A DNA stretch of 47,042 nucleotides, taken from the NCBI GenBank assembly GCA_050261915.1, contig JBLNDT010000060.1:1-47042 (forward strand), read 5' to 3'. The DNA comes from UBA699 sp050261915 (GTDB taxonomy: Bacteria; Bacillota; Clostridia; Clostridiales; Clostridiaceae). The notes below the pieces were generated by a model. The model was given only the letters and a program-made list of their open reading frames with translations. It was not told the origin of the DNA and ran no database searches. The position numbers were made by a program, and so were the translations under genes. Below are positions 30,394 to 39,245 of the stretch, piece after piece. Position 1 is the first letter of the stretch. Each line of letters opens with the position of its first letter.

Positions 30394-32715
30394 ATGGATA
30401 CTAATAAAAAGGTTCTTCCTTTAATTCCACTAAGAGGCATTACCATTTTCCCATATATGGTTATGCATTTTGATGTTGGAAGAGAGAAATCAATATTGGC
30501 ATTGGAAGAAGCAATGATTTCAGAGCAAAAAATATTTCTTGTTACTCAAAAAGATGCAAGAATTGAGGAGCCTAGCAGGGAAGATATTTTTTCTGTGGGC
30601 ACTGTTTGTAATATAAAGCAAATATTAAAACTACCTGGAGAAACTGTTAGGGTTTTGGTAGAAGGGGAAACCAGGGCAAAATTTACTGAGATAACTCAGC
30701 AGGATCCTTTTTTTAAGGCGGAAATTGAAATTCTTCTAGATGAGGAATGCGTAAAGGATAAAAAATGTGAAGCTCTTGTACGTTCAGTTAGGAAGAGCTT
30801 TGATGATTATGTTAAATTATCAGGAAGCATACCTTTTGATATAATTCTTACCCTGGATGAAATTCAGAGTCCAGGTCGTTTTTCTGATGTGGTGAGCTCT
30901 TATTTAATGCTTAAACAGGATAAAAAACAGGAACTTCTTGATTCCTATGATGTTCATGTAAGGCTTACCAAGCTTTTAGCAGTACTTCAAAATGAAGTGG
31001 ATATTCTAAAGCTTGAAAGAAAAATCGGTGTCAAAGTTAAAAACAAGATGGATAAGGTTCAGAAAGAATACTACTTGAGAGAACAGCTGAAAGCTATTCA
31101 GGAAGAACTTGGAGAAGATGACGAAGATAAACGTGAAATAAAAAATTATCAAAATAAGATTGCAAAAGCAAAACTTCCAAAATTGGTTAAGGAAAAAGCC
31201 CTTTACGAGCTGGATCGTTTAAAAAACAGCGGAAGCTATTCTTCAGAAGGCGGTGTAATCAGAACATATCTTGATTGGCTTATTGAAATTCCTTGGACTA
31301 AGGAAACAAAGGACAATATAGATATTAAGGCTGCAAGAGAAGTTTTGGAAAAGGAACATTATGGCCTTGAGGATGTAAAAAATAGAATAATAGAATATCT
31401 TGCAGTAAGACATGTAAGCAAGTCTTTAAAGGGACCAATAATTTGCTTTGTTGGGCCTCCGGGAGTAGGAAAAACTTCCATAGCAAAATCTATTGCACAT
31501 GCTATAAACAGGAACTTTGTTAGGATGTCTCTTGGTGGAGTTAAAGATGAAGCAGAAATAAGAGGACACAGAAAAACTTATGTTGGTGCTATTCCAGGAA
31601 GAATAATATATGGAATGAAGCAGGCAAAGTCAAAAAATCCAGTATTCCTTCTGGATGAAATAGACAAGATGAGCAATGATTTCAGAGGGGATCCTGCTGA
31701 TGCACTATTGGAAGTTTTAGATAGCGAGCAAAACAACACTTTTAGAGACCATTATTTAGAACTTGAATTTGATCTTTCAAATGTAATGTTTATTACTACT
31801 GCAAATAGCCTGGACACAATTCCAAGACCCCTTTTAGACAGGATGGAATTAATAGAGATTTCAGGGTACACTTATGAAGAAAAGCTTAATATTGCAAAAA
31901 ATCACCTTGTTCCCAAAAAACTTGAGGAGCATAGTGTAACATCAAGCCAAATTAAGTTCCAGGATGCAAGTATAAATCTTGTAATAGAAAACTATACCAG
32001 AGAGTCAGGAGTAAGAAACCTGGAGAGAAAGATTGCAACCATTATCAGAAAGGCTATTTCTGAAATGCTTGAAATGGATAAGAAAAGTGTAACAATTAAC
32101 CCGGCAAAAGTAAAAAGTTATTTAGGACCTTCAGTTTACACCTATGATAAAGCTGACAAGGAAGACAAAATAGGTGTTGTTACAGGTATGGCATGGACAG
32201 AATACGGCGGGGATACCCTCCCTGTGGAAGTTACTGTTATGGAAGGAACAGGAAAGTTGGAACTAACAGGGCAGCTTGGGGATGTTATGAAGGAATCAGC
32301 AAAAGCAGGCTACAGTTTTGTAAGAGCTAATTCTGAGAAATATGGAATAAAACCTGATTTTTACAAAGACAAGGATATTCATATCCATGTACCAGAAGGT
32401 GCTGTACCTAAAGATGGACCATCAGCAGGTGTAACCATGATAACAGCAATGGTATCCGCTTTAAGTGGAAAAAAGGTTAAACACAATATAGCTATGACAG
32501 GAGAAATAACCTTAACAGGAAGAGTTCTTCCAATTGGAGGATTAAAGGAAAAATCACTTTCAGCGTATAGAGCTGGAATCGATACCCTTATTATTCCTAA
32601 GGATAATGAAAAGGATCTTCTCAAAATTCCAAAGTCTGTTAAGAGCAAACTTAATTTTATACTTGCCAGCGATATAGACATAGTACTTTCAAATGCACTT
32701 GTAAAAAATGATTAA
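30394..32715 (+). CDS. lon: ATP-dependent protease Lon (LonA)
   Basis: 773 residues. N-terminal substrate domain (VLPLIPLRGITIFPYM), AAA+ module with Walker A GPPGVGKTS (~355) and Walker B PVFLLDEIDKM (~417), and C-terminal Ser-Lys protease domain with catalytic Ser in PKDGPSAGVTM (~675) and Lys in the GLKEKSLSAYRAG region (~718). No membrane segment, so LonA type. Degrades misfolded and regulatory proteins. GGAG ribosome site; engB follows after 14 nt. Confidence 0.97.
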   Translation: MDTNKKVLPLIPLRGITIFPYMVMHFDVGREKSILALEEAMISEQKIFLVTQKDARIEEPSREDIFSVGTVCNIKQILKLPGETVRVLVEGETRAKFTEITQQDPFFKAEIEILLDEECVKDKKCEALVRSVRKSFDDYVKLSGSIPFDIILTLDEIQSPGRFSDVVSSYLMLKQDKKQELLDSYDVHVRLTKLLAVLQNEVDILKLERKIGVKVKNKMDKVQKEYYLREQLKAIQEELGEDDEDKREIKNYQNKIAKAKLPKLVKEKALYELDRLKNSGSYSSEGGVIRTYLDWLIEIPWTKETKDNIDIKAAREVLEKEHYGLEDVKNRIIEYLAVRHVSKSLKGPIICFVGPPGVGKTSIAKSIAHAINRNFVRMSLGGVKDEAEIRGHRKTYVGAIPGRIIYGMKQAKSKNPVFLLDEIDKMSNDFRGDPADALLEVLDSEQNNTFRDHYLELEFDLSNVMFITTANSLDTIPRPLLDRMELIEISGYTYEEKLNIAKNHLVPKKLEEHSVTSSQIKFQDASINLVIENYTRESGVRNLERKIATIIRKAISEMLEMDKKSVTINPAKVKSYLGPSVYTYDKADKEDKIGVVTGMAWTEYGGDTLPVEVTVMEGTGKLELTGQLGDVMKESAKAGYSFVRANSEKYGIKPDFYKDKDIHIHVPEGAVPKDGPSAGVTMITAMVSALSGKKVKHNIAMTGEITLTGRVLPIGGLKEKSLSAYRAGIDTLIIPKDNEKDLLKIPKSVKSKLNFILASDIDIVLSNALVKND

Positions 32716-32729
32716 TTGGAGATGATTTC

Positions 32730-33323
32730 ATGGAAATAAAGCAGTCAGAATTTATAACCTCTGCAGTTACTCCAAACCAGTACCCAACAGACAACAGGGC
32801 AGAAATCGCCTTTGTTGGAAGGTCCAACGTGGGGAAGTCTTCTTTAATTAACTCCTTAACAAATAGAAGAAAGCTGGTTAAAGTAAGTGGAACGCCTGGA
32901 AAAACAAGACTTGTAAATTTTTTTCTTATAAATAATGAATTTTATTTTGTTGACCTACCAGGCTATGGATATGCAAAAGTTTCAAAGTCTGAAAAACAAA
33001 GCTGGGGAAAGTTTATAGAAACCTATCTTGTTAACAGACATCAGCTCAAAAAAATCGTATTGCTTTTGGACTGCAGGCATAAGCCTACACAGGACGATAT
33101 GATAATGTATGATTTTATAAAAAGATTTGGTTATCAATGTTTAATTATTGCTACTAAAAGTGATAAGCTTACTAAAAATGAATTGGCTAAAAATTTGAAA
33201 ATGATAAGGGAAACAATAGGTTTGGAAAAGGATGAGGAAATGCTTACCTTTTCATCCTTGAATAAGCAGGGAAAAGAAAAAATACTGGAAAATATTGAAA
33301 ACACGTTAAATGACATACAGTAA
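32730..33323 (+). CDS. engB: ribosome biogenesis GTPase EngB (YsxC/YihA)
   Basis: 197 residues, TrmE-Era-type GTPase. G1 GRSNVGKSSLINSL (~30-43), G3 DLPGYGYAK (~75), G4 TKSDK (~142), with the conserved QSEFITSAV start. Needed for 50S subunit assembly. GGAGATGA ribosome site. Its stop overlaps the CPBP gene by 14 nt. Confidence 0.95.
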   Translation: MEIKQSEFITSAVTPNQYPTDNRAEIAFVGRSNVGKSSLINSLTNRRKLVKVSGTPGKTRLVNFFLINNEFYFVDLPGYGYAKVSKSEKQSWGKFIETYLVNRHQLKKIVLLLDCRHKPTQDDMIMYDFIKRFGYQCLIIATKSDKLTKNELAKNLKMIRETIGLEKDEEMLTFSSLNKQGKEKILENIENTLNDIQ

Positions 33324-34017
33324 TATTGTACAAGATATAATAGTTGTATTAGTTACTTATGCCCCGCCTCTTATTGTTTTTGGATGGTTTTTCGAAAGAA
33401 TGCACAGGAGCAGATTGCTCCTGTTTATTATAGGTGTTTTTTATCTTGGAATTTCTGTTTTTACTCAAAACCTGTTTCCGTTTATACTTGTGGTTATAGA
33501 TATATGGTACCTTAAAAATGAAGGCTGGGATTATGAAATATATAATTTCAGCATAGGAAAAGTTAAATTTTTTAAAGCTATGAAATATTCCTTTTTTTCA
33601 TATTTTGTAACAGTGCTTGTTTCTGGGCTAACTTCAATTGTTTTTGTGTTGAATAATATACCTATCAAAGAACAAGAGGTGGTAACCTGGATGGCAGGGA
33701 TGCCTTTATATAAATTTCTTTTGGCAATACCTATTGCTGTAATATTTGCACCAGTTCTCGAGGAGTTTGTATTCAGATGGTTTTTTTATAAAAAGGTCTT
33801 TGGAAGAAGATTTGGAAATAAAATAAGTGCAATAGTGAGCAGTATAATTTTTGCATCAGCTCATTATAATCTAATGGCATTTCCAATAATTCTATGGATT
33901 GGTTTATATAACTGCTATCTTATGGAGAAAAAGGGGTACTGGTATGCGGTGATTAATCATATGTTTTTCAATTCAGTATCAGTAATATTAATGTTTCTTA
34001 GTAAAGTTAACCAATAA
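33310..34017 (+). CDS. CPBP-family intramembrane metalloprotease
   Basis: 235 residues with about seven hydrophobic segments. The three CPBP/ABI motifs are present: EEFVFRWFFYKK (EExxxR, ~150), FASAHYNL (~178) and a final HMFFNSV (~222), supplying the expected Glu and His residues. Related to CAAX prenyl proteases (Rce1-like); bacterial members act in protein processing or bacteriocin immunity, unknown here. The ATG overlaps engB and lacks a clear ribosome site, suggesting coupling. Terminator overlaps its end. Confidence 0.85.
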   Translation: MTYSNIVQDIIVVLVTYAPPLIVFGWFFERMHRSRLLLFIIGVFYLGISVFTQNLFPFILVVIDIWYLKNEGWDYEIYNFSIGKVKFFKAMKYSFFSYFVTVLVSGLTSIVFVLNNIPIKEQEVVTWMAGMPLYKFLLAIPIAVIFAPVLEEFVFRWFFYKKVFGRRFGNKISAIVSSIIFASAHYNLMAFPIILWIGLYNCYLMEKKGYWYAVINHMFFNSVSVILMFLSKVNQ

Positions 34018-34044
34018 AGGGCTGTCCTTAAGGACGGCCCTTTT
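34016..34044 (+). terminator. terminator of the lon-engB operon
   Basis: Stem AAAGGGCTGTCC / GGACGGCCCTTT, one G-U, loop TTAA, T tail. Confidence 0.88.
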
Positions 34045-34105
34045 GTAACATATAATCTCCTTTAGAATAAAATATACTAATGTGATGTAATAGGGAGGTT
34101 AGTCT

Positions 34106-34324
34106 ATGCCAAAACATCGTAAGAATTCTCGAAATCGTAATACTGTTGGAGAATTTCTTGGTGAAGTGGATATTAATGAAGTATTGAGGTTTTTATCAGC
34201 TTTGCTAAGCAAGGTTGATTGCAAACAACAGGAAGAAAATTCTAAGTTAATGGAACTTATGAAAGATGAAAGGTTCGAAAATATTATAGCTGAAATTAGA
34301 AAAGATTATAAAAAAGAAGATTAA
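34106..34324 (+). CDS. 72-residue hypothetical protein
   Basis: GGGAGGTT 7 nt before ATG. Basic Arg/Asn/Lys-rich start (MPKHRKNSRNRN), then an amphipathic helical stretch (INEVLRFLSALLSKVDCKQQEENSKLMELM) with one Cys. No family recognised. It lies alone between two terminators or hairpins; soluble, possibly a helical adaptor. Confidence 0.65.
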   Translation: MPKHRKNSRNRNTVGEFLGEVDINEVLRFLSALLSKVDCKQQEENSKLMELMKDERFENIIAEIRKDYKKED

Positions 34325-34364
34325 TCTGTATAATTTTATAAGTTATGGATAGAATAAATAATGT

Positions 34365-34425
34365 AATTCAGAGATTCATCTCTGAAAACCCCCCATCCCC
34401 CTTGGGACCGCTACTGCGGTCCCAC
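34365..34425. repeat. two hairpins with G/C-rich tract downstream of a minus-strand gene
   Basis: TCAGAGAT-TC-ATCTCTGA (34367-34384) and TGGGACCGC-TACT-GCGGTCCCA (34403-34424) flank a C-rich tract (ACCCCCCATCCCCC). The second contains the stop codon of the minus-strand gene ending at 34411. Composition is very unlike the surroundings. Neither has a good T-run in either direction. Confidence 0.6.
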
Positions 34426-35358
34426 TTTATTTAACGTGATTGAAGATATTTTATATAAAAAGTTGTCACTTGAAGTTTTAGAAGGTTTAAGCAGTAAAAT
34501 TATATTATAATTTCTGATATTATCATTATTTAAATTAGAAACCCCTCTAAAATTTAATATCCATTTTATTTCAGATACATTACCATTTTTATCAAATTTA
34601 TTATCCATAAACAATCCATCCTGAAAAACATATTTATTATTTTCCCCTGAAAGAGTTCCAATAGCAGAAATACTCTTGCCGCTTATCTCAGGAGCGAATA
34701 TTTCATTAGGCCTTTTTGCTTCACCAGCAGGAAGGGTCTGAATAAAATTTATAAAACTTAAAACAGAATCTCGACCTTCAAAAGAATTAATATAATTACA
34801 ACTGTAGCTGTAAAACTTGCCATTGGAATATATATAATTTTTCATTGATATGTTATCCCTTGATATATTACCTGATATTACCTTTGTGGTTTTGTTGCTG
34901 CTATAATCGTTAAAACCTATAAAACTGTTTGAACTTGAAAAAATATTTTCAAACTTTTCTCCATTCCAGTAAAAGATATGCTGGAGGGGGTTGTCCTTAT
35001 AGGAGGATTGAATAAATATTTCAGGAGTCTTGTCTCGTGAAATATCAACTAGATTGATCCTAAGGGGCCAGTGCTTTGAGTATTCTCCTAAGGTATTGAT
35101 ATCTTTGTCAGGGTCTAGGGTAAAAGTTTTATCTTTTGTTTTTACTTCTATATAATATTTGTTGTTATCATTTTTTACATACAGTGTGTCTTCCGCCCCG
35201 TCCCCATCAAGGTCTGCTTTTATTGTATTTGTTTCTGCAATATTAAAAGTTGTTGAACTGGTTTGGATAAAAAGAAATGAAAATAAAAACATTAATAATA
35301 TTAGTATCAGTAAATAGATTATACTTTTCTTCTTTAAGAAAAGGACTCTTAATTTCAT
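34411..35358 (-). CDS. membrane-anchored protein with EF-hand/FG-GAP-like repeat
   Basis: 315 residues. One N-terminal membrane helix (IIYLLILILLMFLFSFLFI, residues ~13-31), then an extracellular region starting with ADLDGDGAEDTLYV (a Ca-binding dockerin/VCBS-like loop, ~48-61) and a second related stretch DISRDKTPEIFIQS (~105-118). The rest is beta-rich and Asn/Ser-rich. The frame is open from GTG 35367, but this GTG is part of the GAGGTG ribosome site, so ATG 35358 is preferred. Divergent from the solute-binding lipoprotein gene at 35448. Function unknown. Confidence 0.75.
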   Translation of the reverse strand: MKLRVLFLKKKSIIYLLILILLMFLFSFLFIQTSSTTFNIAETNTIKADLDGDGAEDTLYVKNDNNKYYIEVKTKDKTFTLDPDKDINTLGEYSKHWPLRINLVDISRDKTPEIFIQSSYKDNPLQHIFYWNGEKFENIFSSSNSFIGFNDYSSNKTTKVISGNISRDNISMKNYIYSNGKFYSYSCNYINSFEGRDSVLSFINFIQTLPAGEAKRPNEIFAPEISGKSISAIGTLSGENNKYVFQDGLFMDNKFDKNGNVSEIKWILNFRGVSNLNNDNIRNYNIILLLKPSKTSSDNFLYKISSITLNKVGPQ

Positions 35359-35447
35359 ATAACTCACCTCTTTAAATTATATGAAGCTATCATAAATTTA
35401 ATTAATAAGAGCAAAATAAAAATAACAATTTAAATGAGGTGGTACCA

Positions 35448-36605
35448 TTGAGAAATAATAAGCTTATATTTTTAATTGTTTTATTACTGGCACTAATGCT
35501 GCCAGGATGTGCAAATAGTAAAAAAAGTGAAACAAAAGAAAAATTAAATGTATTTATTGATATCAAGGATAATGAATCAATTGATCTGCTTAATAAGCTA
35601 ATTGAAGATTACAAGGGAAAAAATCCAAAAATTAATTTAAATACAACCTCAGTTTTAGAAAATAATACAGATGTAATTTTTACTACAAGGACTAACATGA
35701 TTAATTTTGCAGATAAGGGATATCTTAAGGAAATGAAAGATTACATTGATGAAAATAAAATTGATGAAAGATATTATAAAATAGTGAAACTTTATGGACG
35801 GTATAATGATAAGGATTATGGAATTCCAATAATCTTAAATCCACTTGAGATATATTATAATGAAGACAGTATAAAAAGAAATAATTTAACCATACCTGTA
35901 GATAAAACAGGATTATTAAAATTATTACAGGAATTAAGAAATAAGTCTATCCAGGTGCCGGTAATGATTCCTGAAAAAACCGAGGAGGTATTATTTGCAT
36001 TCATAGTAAATAATACAATGGATGTAACCCTCCTTGATAAGAACTTTGACCTGGGAATACAAAATTATAATAATATTAATGAAATGAAAATCCCCTTTGA
36101 TATATTAAAGGATATAATTAGAAAAAATATCCTAGGAAAATCAAGTTTTATAAAGTCTGAGGAAAAGACGGGGGGCAAGATGGAAAAGGGAGAAGTTCCT
36201 ATATTAATATCAAATAATCTAGTTCAGGGAAGTAATATTAAAGTATTTCAAAATTACAGCAAAGGTATTGTCCCAGTTTCTTCTAAACTTGTTGCATCAA
36301 TATATGCTGGTTCAGAAAACAGTAAACAAGGGGAGGATTTTATAAAGTATATTTTTTCAGATGAAACACAGAAAATACTTAATGAAGAAGGCTGTATTTC
36401 TGGGAATAAAACAGTTAATAATGAAAAGACTGGTGTTGAAAAAGATATATTTAATCAGCTGGGAAGTATGGATGAAAAAAGTATAGCATATTTTGATACC
36501 ATTCCAGATAAACTTAAGGAAGCAGTCCAGGAAAGGATTGAAATCATGTTATCTGGTAAGTTCAGCGAAAATGAGTGGTATGAAACAATAAAAAGTGCAT
36601 TTTAA
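35448..36605 (+). CDS. extracellular solute-binding lipoprotein
   Basis: 385 residues. Lipoprotein signal with LMLPGC (Cys21), then a family-1-type periplasmic-binding fold: LNVFIDIKDNESIDLLNKLIEDYKGKNP-type N-terminal lobe, DVIFTTRTNM, YGIPIILNPLEIYYNED (a hallmark of sugar-binding proteins), and C-terminal GEDFIKYIFSDETQKILNEEG. No permease or ATPase genes are adjacent, so it is an orphan binding protein or sensor. Start: TTG 35448 with GAGGTG 7 nt upstream; GTG 35439 overlaps that site. Confidence 0.82.
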   Translation: MRNNKLIFLIVLLLALMLPGCANSKKSETKEKLNVFIDIKDNESIDLLNKLIEDYKGKNPKINLNTTSVLENNTDVIFTTRTNMINFADKGYLKEMKDYIDENKIDERYYKIVKLYGRYNDKDYGIPIILNPLEIYYNEDSIKRNNLTIPVDKTGLLKLLQELRNKSIQVPVMIPEKTEEVLFAFIVNNTMDVTLLDKNFDLGIQNYNNINEMKIPFDILKDIIRKNILGKSSFIKSEEKTGGKMEKGEVPILISNNLVQGSNIKVFQNYSKGIVPVSSKLVASIYAGSENSKQGEDFIKYIFSDETQKILNEEGCISGNKTVNNEKTGVEKDIFNQLGSMDEKSIAYFDTIPDKLKEAVQERIEIMLSGKFSENEWYETIKSAF

Positions 36606-36628
36606 AAGAGGCGTTTCCGCCTCTTTAC
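36605..36628. terminator. bidirectional terminator
   Basis: Stem AAAGAGGCG / CGCCTCTTT, loop TTTC, between the convergent lipoprotein and PerR-type genes. Confidence 0.88.
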
Positions 36629-37035
36629 TTTTTGCACTTACTACATAAGCCATAAAAATAAACCTGATTTGCTACTATTTCATAGTCAGTAAAGTTTTTA
36701 ACTTCATCATTTAAATTTGAAAAGCATACTTCTTCGATGTCATCAACCTTGCCGCAATTAATACATTGGATGTGAGGATGTGGGCATATATTAGCATCGT
36801 ATCTGAAATTTCCTTCTCCCACATTAATTTCCTGAACAAGTCCAACTTCAAGAAGGGTCTTTAGAGCTTTATACACTGTTGCGAGACTCATTGTAGGATA
36901 TTGAGGCTGAAGAGCTTTGTAAATTACTTCAGCAGATGGATGCTCCTTTGACATCTTTAAATATTTATATACTGCAATACGTTGAGGTGTGAGCTTCAAT
37001 TTTTTTTCCTTAAATACACCAGAAATACTATCCAT
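36625..37035 (-). CDS. perR: Fur-family regulator, PerR type
   Basis: 136 residues. Winged helix with LKLTPQRIAVYKYL and TMSLATVYKALKTL; metal-sensing residues in NFRYDANICPHPHIQC (Asp and two His), then DDIEEV (Asp of the PerR set) and zinc CxxC pairs CINC and CSKC. The His/Asp pattern fits the peroxide sensor PerR more than Fur or Zur. Start ATG 37035 has AGGGTGG upstream. Divergent from the putative redox-sensing operon; peroxide stress control is likely, perhaps with autoregulation through the AT-rich palindromes at 37064-37118. Confidence 0.85.
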   Translation of the reverse strand: MDSISGVFKEKKLKLTPQRIAVYKYLKMSKEHPSAEVIYKALQPQYPTMSLATVYKALKTLLEVGLVQEINVGEGNFRYDANICPHPHIQCINCGKVDDIEEVCFSNLNDEVKNFTDYEIVANQVYFYGLCSKCKK

Positions 37036-37063
37036 AGACACCACCCTAACATTTAATTATTCA

Positions 37064-37118
37064 TATTATATAATAAATATTATCAATTGTCAAAAATAAT
37101 ATGTGTTATAAATATAAC
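37064..37118. promoter_or_regulatory. AT-rich palindromes in the perR / redox-sensor intergenic region
   Basis: ATAATA-AA-TATTAT (37070-37083) and GTTATA-AA-TATAAC (37105-37118) have the same geometry, two 6-nt arms around AA. They are near the PerR box style (TTATAATnATTATAA) but not exact. The first overlaps the likely minus-strand -10 of perR. An extended -10 TGTTATAAT (37148-37156) for the rightward operon follows. Confidence 0.4.
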
Positions 37119-37198
37119 AAGATATTATATCATTTTCATATTTTCTTTGTTATAATAAAACTGAATAAATATCTGATTCAAATAATGGGGGAATTGCT

Positions 37199-37552
37199 AT
37201 GAAAATTAAGGAAATAAAGGAATTGCTTAACACTGAACCTGTTACTTGTTGTGATAAACTGGATGTTGAAATAAAGTATGCGTTTGCATCAGATTTGATG
37301 AGTGATGTACTAGCACTTGCCAATAATGATGTTATGCTGATAACAGGCCTTACAAACATTCAGACAATAAGAACTGCTGAAATGAAGGACATAAAATGTA
37401 TAATATTTGTTAGAGGCAAAGTGCCTGATGAAAGTGTAATTGAACTTGCAAGACAAAATGATATGATAATTTTGTGTACAAAATTAACTATGTTTAATAC
37501 TTGCGGTTTACTTCATCTAAGTGGTTTGCAGGGAGCTGATATTAATAAATGA
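37199..37552 (+). CDS. DRTGG-domain protein 1
   Basis: 117 residues, almost entirely one DRTGG-type domain (ligand-binding domain of unknown ligand, also found next to CBS domains). Typical stretches: FASDLMSDVLALANNDVMLITGL, IIFVRGKVPDESVIELARQNDMIILCT. GGGGGAATT ribosome site before ATG. It overlaps the following ATPase gene by 4 nt (ATGA). First of a five-gene unit with the hydrogenase-like protein; perhaps binds a nucleotide or metabolite to control it. Confidence 0.8.
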   Translation: MKIKEIKELLNTEPVTCCDKLDVEIKYAFASDLMSDVLALANNDVMLITGLTNIQTIRTAEMKDIKCIIFVRGKVPDESVIELARQNDMIILCTKLTMFNTCGLLHLSGLQGADINK

Positions 37553-37992
37553 TAGATAATGAAATTATTAAGTTTCACTATGATATTGCCAGTGGGGACT
37601 ATCTAAAAGGCGGAGAGGCCTCAAGCAATATAAAAAAAGCATTAATGCAGCTTGGAATTGACAACAGCATAATAAAAAGGGTATGTGTAGCTAGTTATGA
37701 AGCAGAAATGAATATTGTTATTCACAGTCTTGGAGGCTCCATGGAGGCTAAGGTTTACGAAGACAGAATAGAAATAGTTGCAGCAGACATAGGTCCTGGT
37801 ATTAAGGATATTAAGCTTGCTTTAACAGAAGGATATTCCACTGCAACCGAGGGAGCTAGAGAAATGGGATTTGGAGCAGGTATGGGACTTCCTAATATAA
37901 AGAATACCTGTGACGAATTAGAAATAAATTCAGCCCATGGAGACAATACTGTAATAACGATGAAAATTTATTTTAATAAGGTTGTGAGTTAG
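37549..37992 (+). CDS. RsbW-like ATP-binding protein (GHKL)
   Basis: 147 residues, anti-sigma-factor/serine-kinase type GHKL domain. N box at RVCVASYEAEMNIVIHS (~42-58), G1 box DIGPGIKDI (~83-91), G2-like GFGAGMGLPNIKNTCDEL (~108-125). It could phosphorylate or bind a partner protein in a switch. No STAS-domain anti-anti-sigma or sigma gene is nearby, so its target may be one of the operon neighbours. Overlaps neighbours closely, implying coupled synthesis. Confidence 0.85.
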   Translation: MIDNEIIKFHYDIASGDYLKGGEASSNIKKALMQLGIDNSIIKRVCVASYEAEMNIVIHSLGGSMEAKVYEDRIEIVAADIGPGIKDIKLALTEGYSTATEGAREMGFGAGMGLPNIKNTCDELEINSAHGDNTVITMKIYFNKVVS

Positions 37993-37994
37993 AA

Positions 37995-39245
37995 ATGAAT
38001 AGATTATTTCATTCGGTAAAGCTTATTGAAGAAAATTGCAAAGGCTGCAGTAAATGTATGAATAAGTGCCCTATGGAAGCTGTAAGGCTTAAGAATTCTA
38101 AGGCTTTTGTAATTGAAGAAAAATGTATTGACTGTGGTGAGTGCATAAAAACATGTCCTTACAATGCACATGTTGCTGAAAAGAACAGTTTAGAAGATAT
38201 TGAAAAATATAAAATAAAAGTTGCTATTCCTTCTATAACATTATATTCACAGTTTGGGGAGTACATTGATCCAGATATAATAAATGACGCACTATTAAGT
38301 CTTGGGTTTGATGAAGTATATGATGTTACCTATGCTTGTGATATTTTTTCTGAAATAACAAAAAAGGAAATTGAAAAAATAAAAAAACCTGCAATTTCTG
38401 TTATGTGTCCAAGCATTGCAAGATTAATAAGTACAAGTTACCCAAGTTTAATAGAAAATACTGTTAGAATACTAACCCCTATAGAGATTGCAGCAAATCT
38501 AGTTAGGGAAAAATATGAAAAAGAGGGATATACCTATGAGGATGTAGGAATATTTTACCTTACACCTTGTGTTGGATGGATTACAATGCTTAGATATCCA
38601 TCAATAAATAGAGCGTGTGAGATAAATGGCATATTTGCTATAAATGATATTTATGCAAAAATGCTTAAAGAAATAAAAAAGAAAAATGGTCATGTTGGGG
38701 AACAAGGCAATATGTCCTTTACAGGATTGTCTCTTGCAATCCCTGGTGGATTAAGCAAGACTATGAATGAATCTGATTATATAGTAGTTGACGGAGTTCA
38801 TAATGTAATTAAGGTATTTGATGATATAGAAAATGGAAAAATTAAAGATGTTAAATTCATTGAACCCTTTGCATGCAGCGGGGGGTGCATGGGTGGATCT
38901 TTTCTTGTTGAAAATCCATATAATGCCAGACGCATTATGGGCAAATATGTAAATGAAATTAATTTCACATACAGTTTTGATGAATTAAGTGATTTTTACA
39001 GGCAGCAATTCGTTGAAAATGTAAGGAATATTAAGTTTTCTAATCAAAAACTTGCAGATGATTTTGTAAGTGCAGTAAAAAAGATGAAATTCATGAATCA
39101 TCTAATTAATACTCTTCATGGAACGGACTGCGGTCAATGTGGTTCACCATCCTGCAAGGCTTTTGCTGAAGATGTGGTTAAGGGCTTAGCTCCTATAGGT
39201 GATTGCAAATATATAAAATTAGGAGGTGAAACTGATGAAGGTTAA
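37995..39245 (+). CDS. hydrogenase-like iron-sulfur protein, probably sensory
   Basis: 416 residues. Two [4Fe-4S] motifs at the N-terminus (CKGCSKCMNKCP 15-26, CIDCGECIKTCP 44-55), an [FeFe]-hydrogenase large-subunit fold, and a C-terminal CGQCGSPSCKAF..GDC iron-sulfur domain. All four cysteines expected to hold the H-cluster cubane are kept: Cys138 (VMCPS), Cys192 (TPCVGW), Cys294 and Cys298 (ACSGGCMGG). The proton-relay Cys of TSCCP is Met137 and the CN-ligand-contacting Lys of MPCxxK is Trp195. A catalytic role in H2 turnover is therefore unlikely; it fits the group C/D sensory-type proteins. It sits between two DRTGG genes and upstream of the catalytic operon. Confidence 0.85.
   Translation: MNRLFHSVKLIEENCKGCSKCMNKCPMEAVRLKNSKAFVIEEKCIDCGECIKTCPYNAHVAEKNSLEDIEKYKIKVAIPSITLYSQFGEYIDPDIINDALLSLGFDEVYDVTYACDIFSEITKKEIEKIKKPAISVMCPSIARLISTSYPSLIENTVRILTPIEIAANLVREKYEKEGYTYEDVGIFYLTPCVGWITMLRYPSINRACEINGIFAINDIYAKMLKEIKKKNGHVGEQGNMSFTGLSLAIPGGLSKTMNESDYIVVDGVHNVIKVFDDIENGKIKDVKFIEPFACSGGCMGGSFLVENPYNARRIMGKYVNEINFTYSFDELSDFYRQQFVENVRNIKFSNQKLADDFVSAVKKMKFMNHLINTLHGTDCGQCGSPSCKAFAEDVVKGLAPIGDCKYIKLGGETDEG

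Noticed and set aside
34400..34430. T-box antiterminator, because of GGGACCGC..GCGGTCCC
   Set aside because: There is no T-box body or TGGNACCGCG context, and no downstream synthetase or amino-acid gene on that strand.
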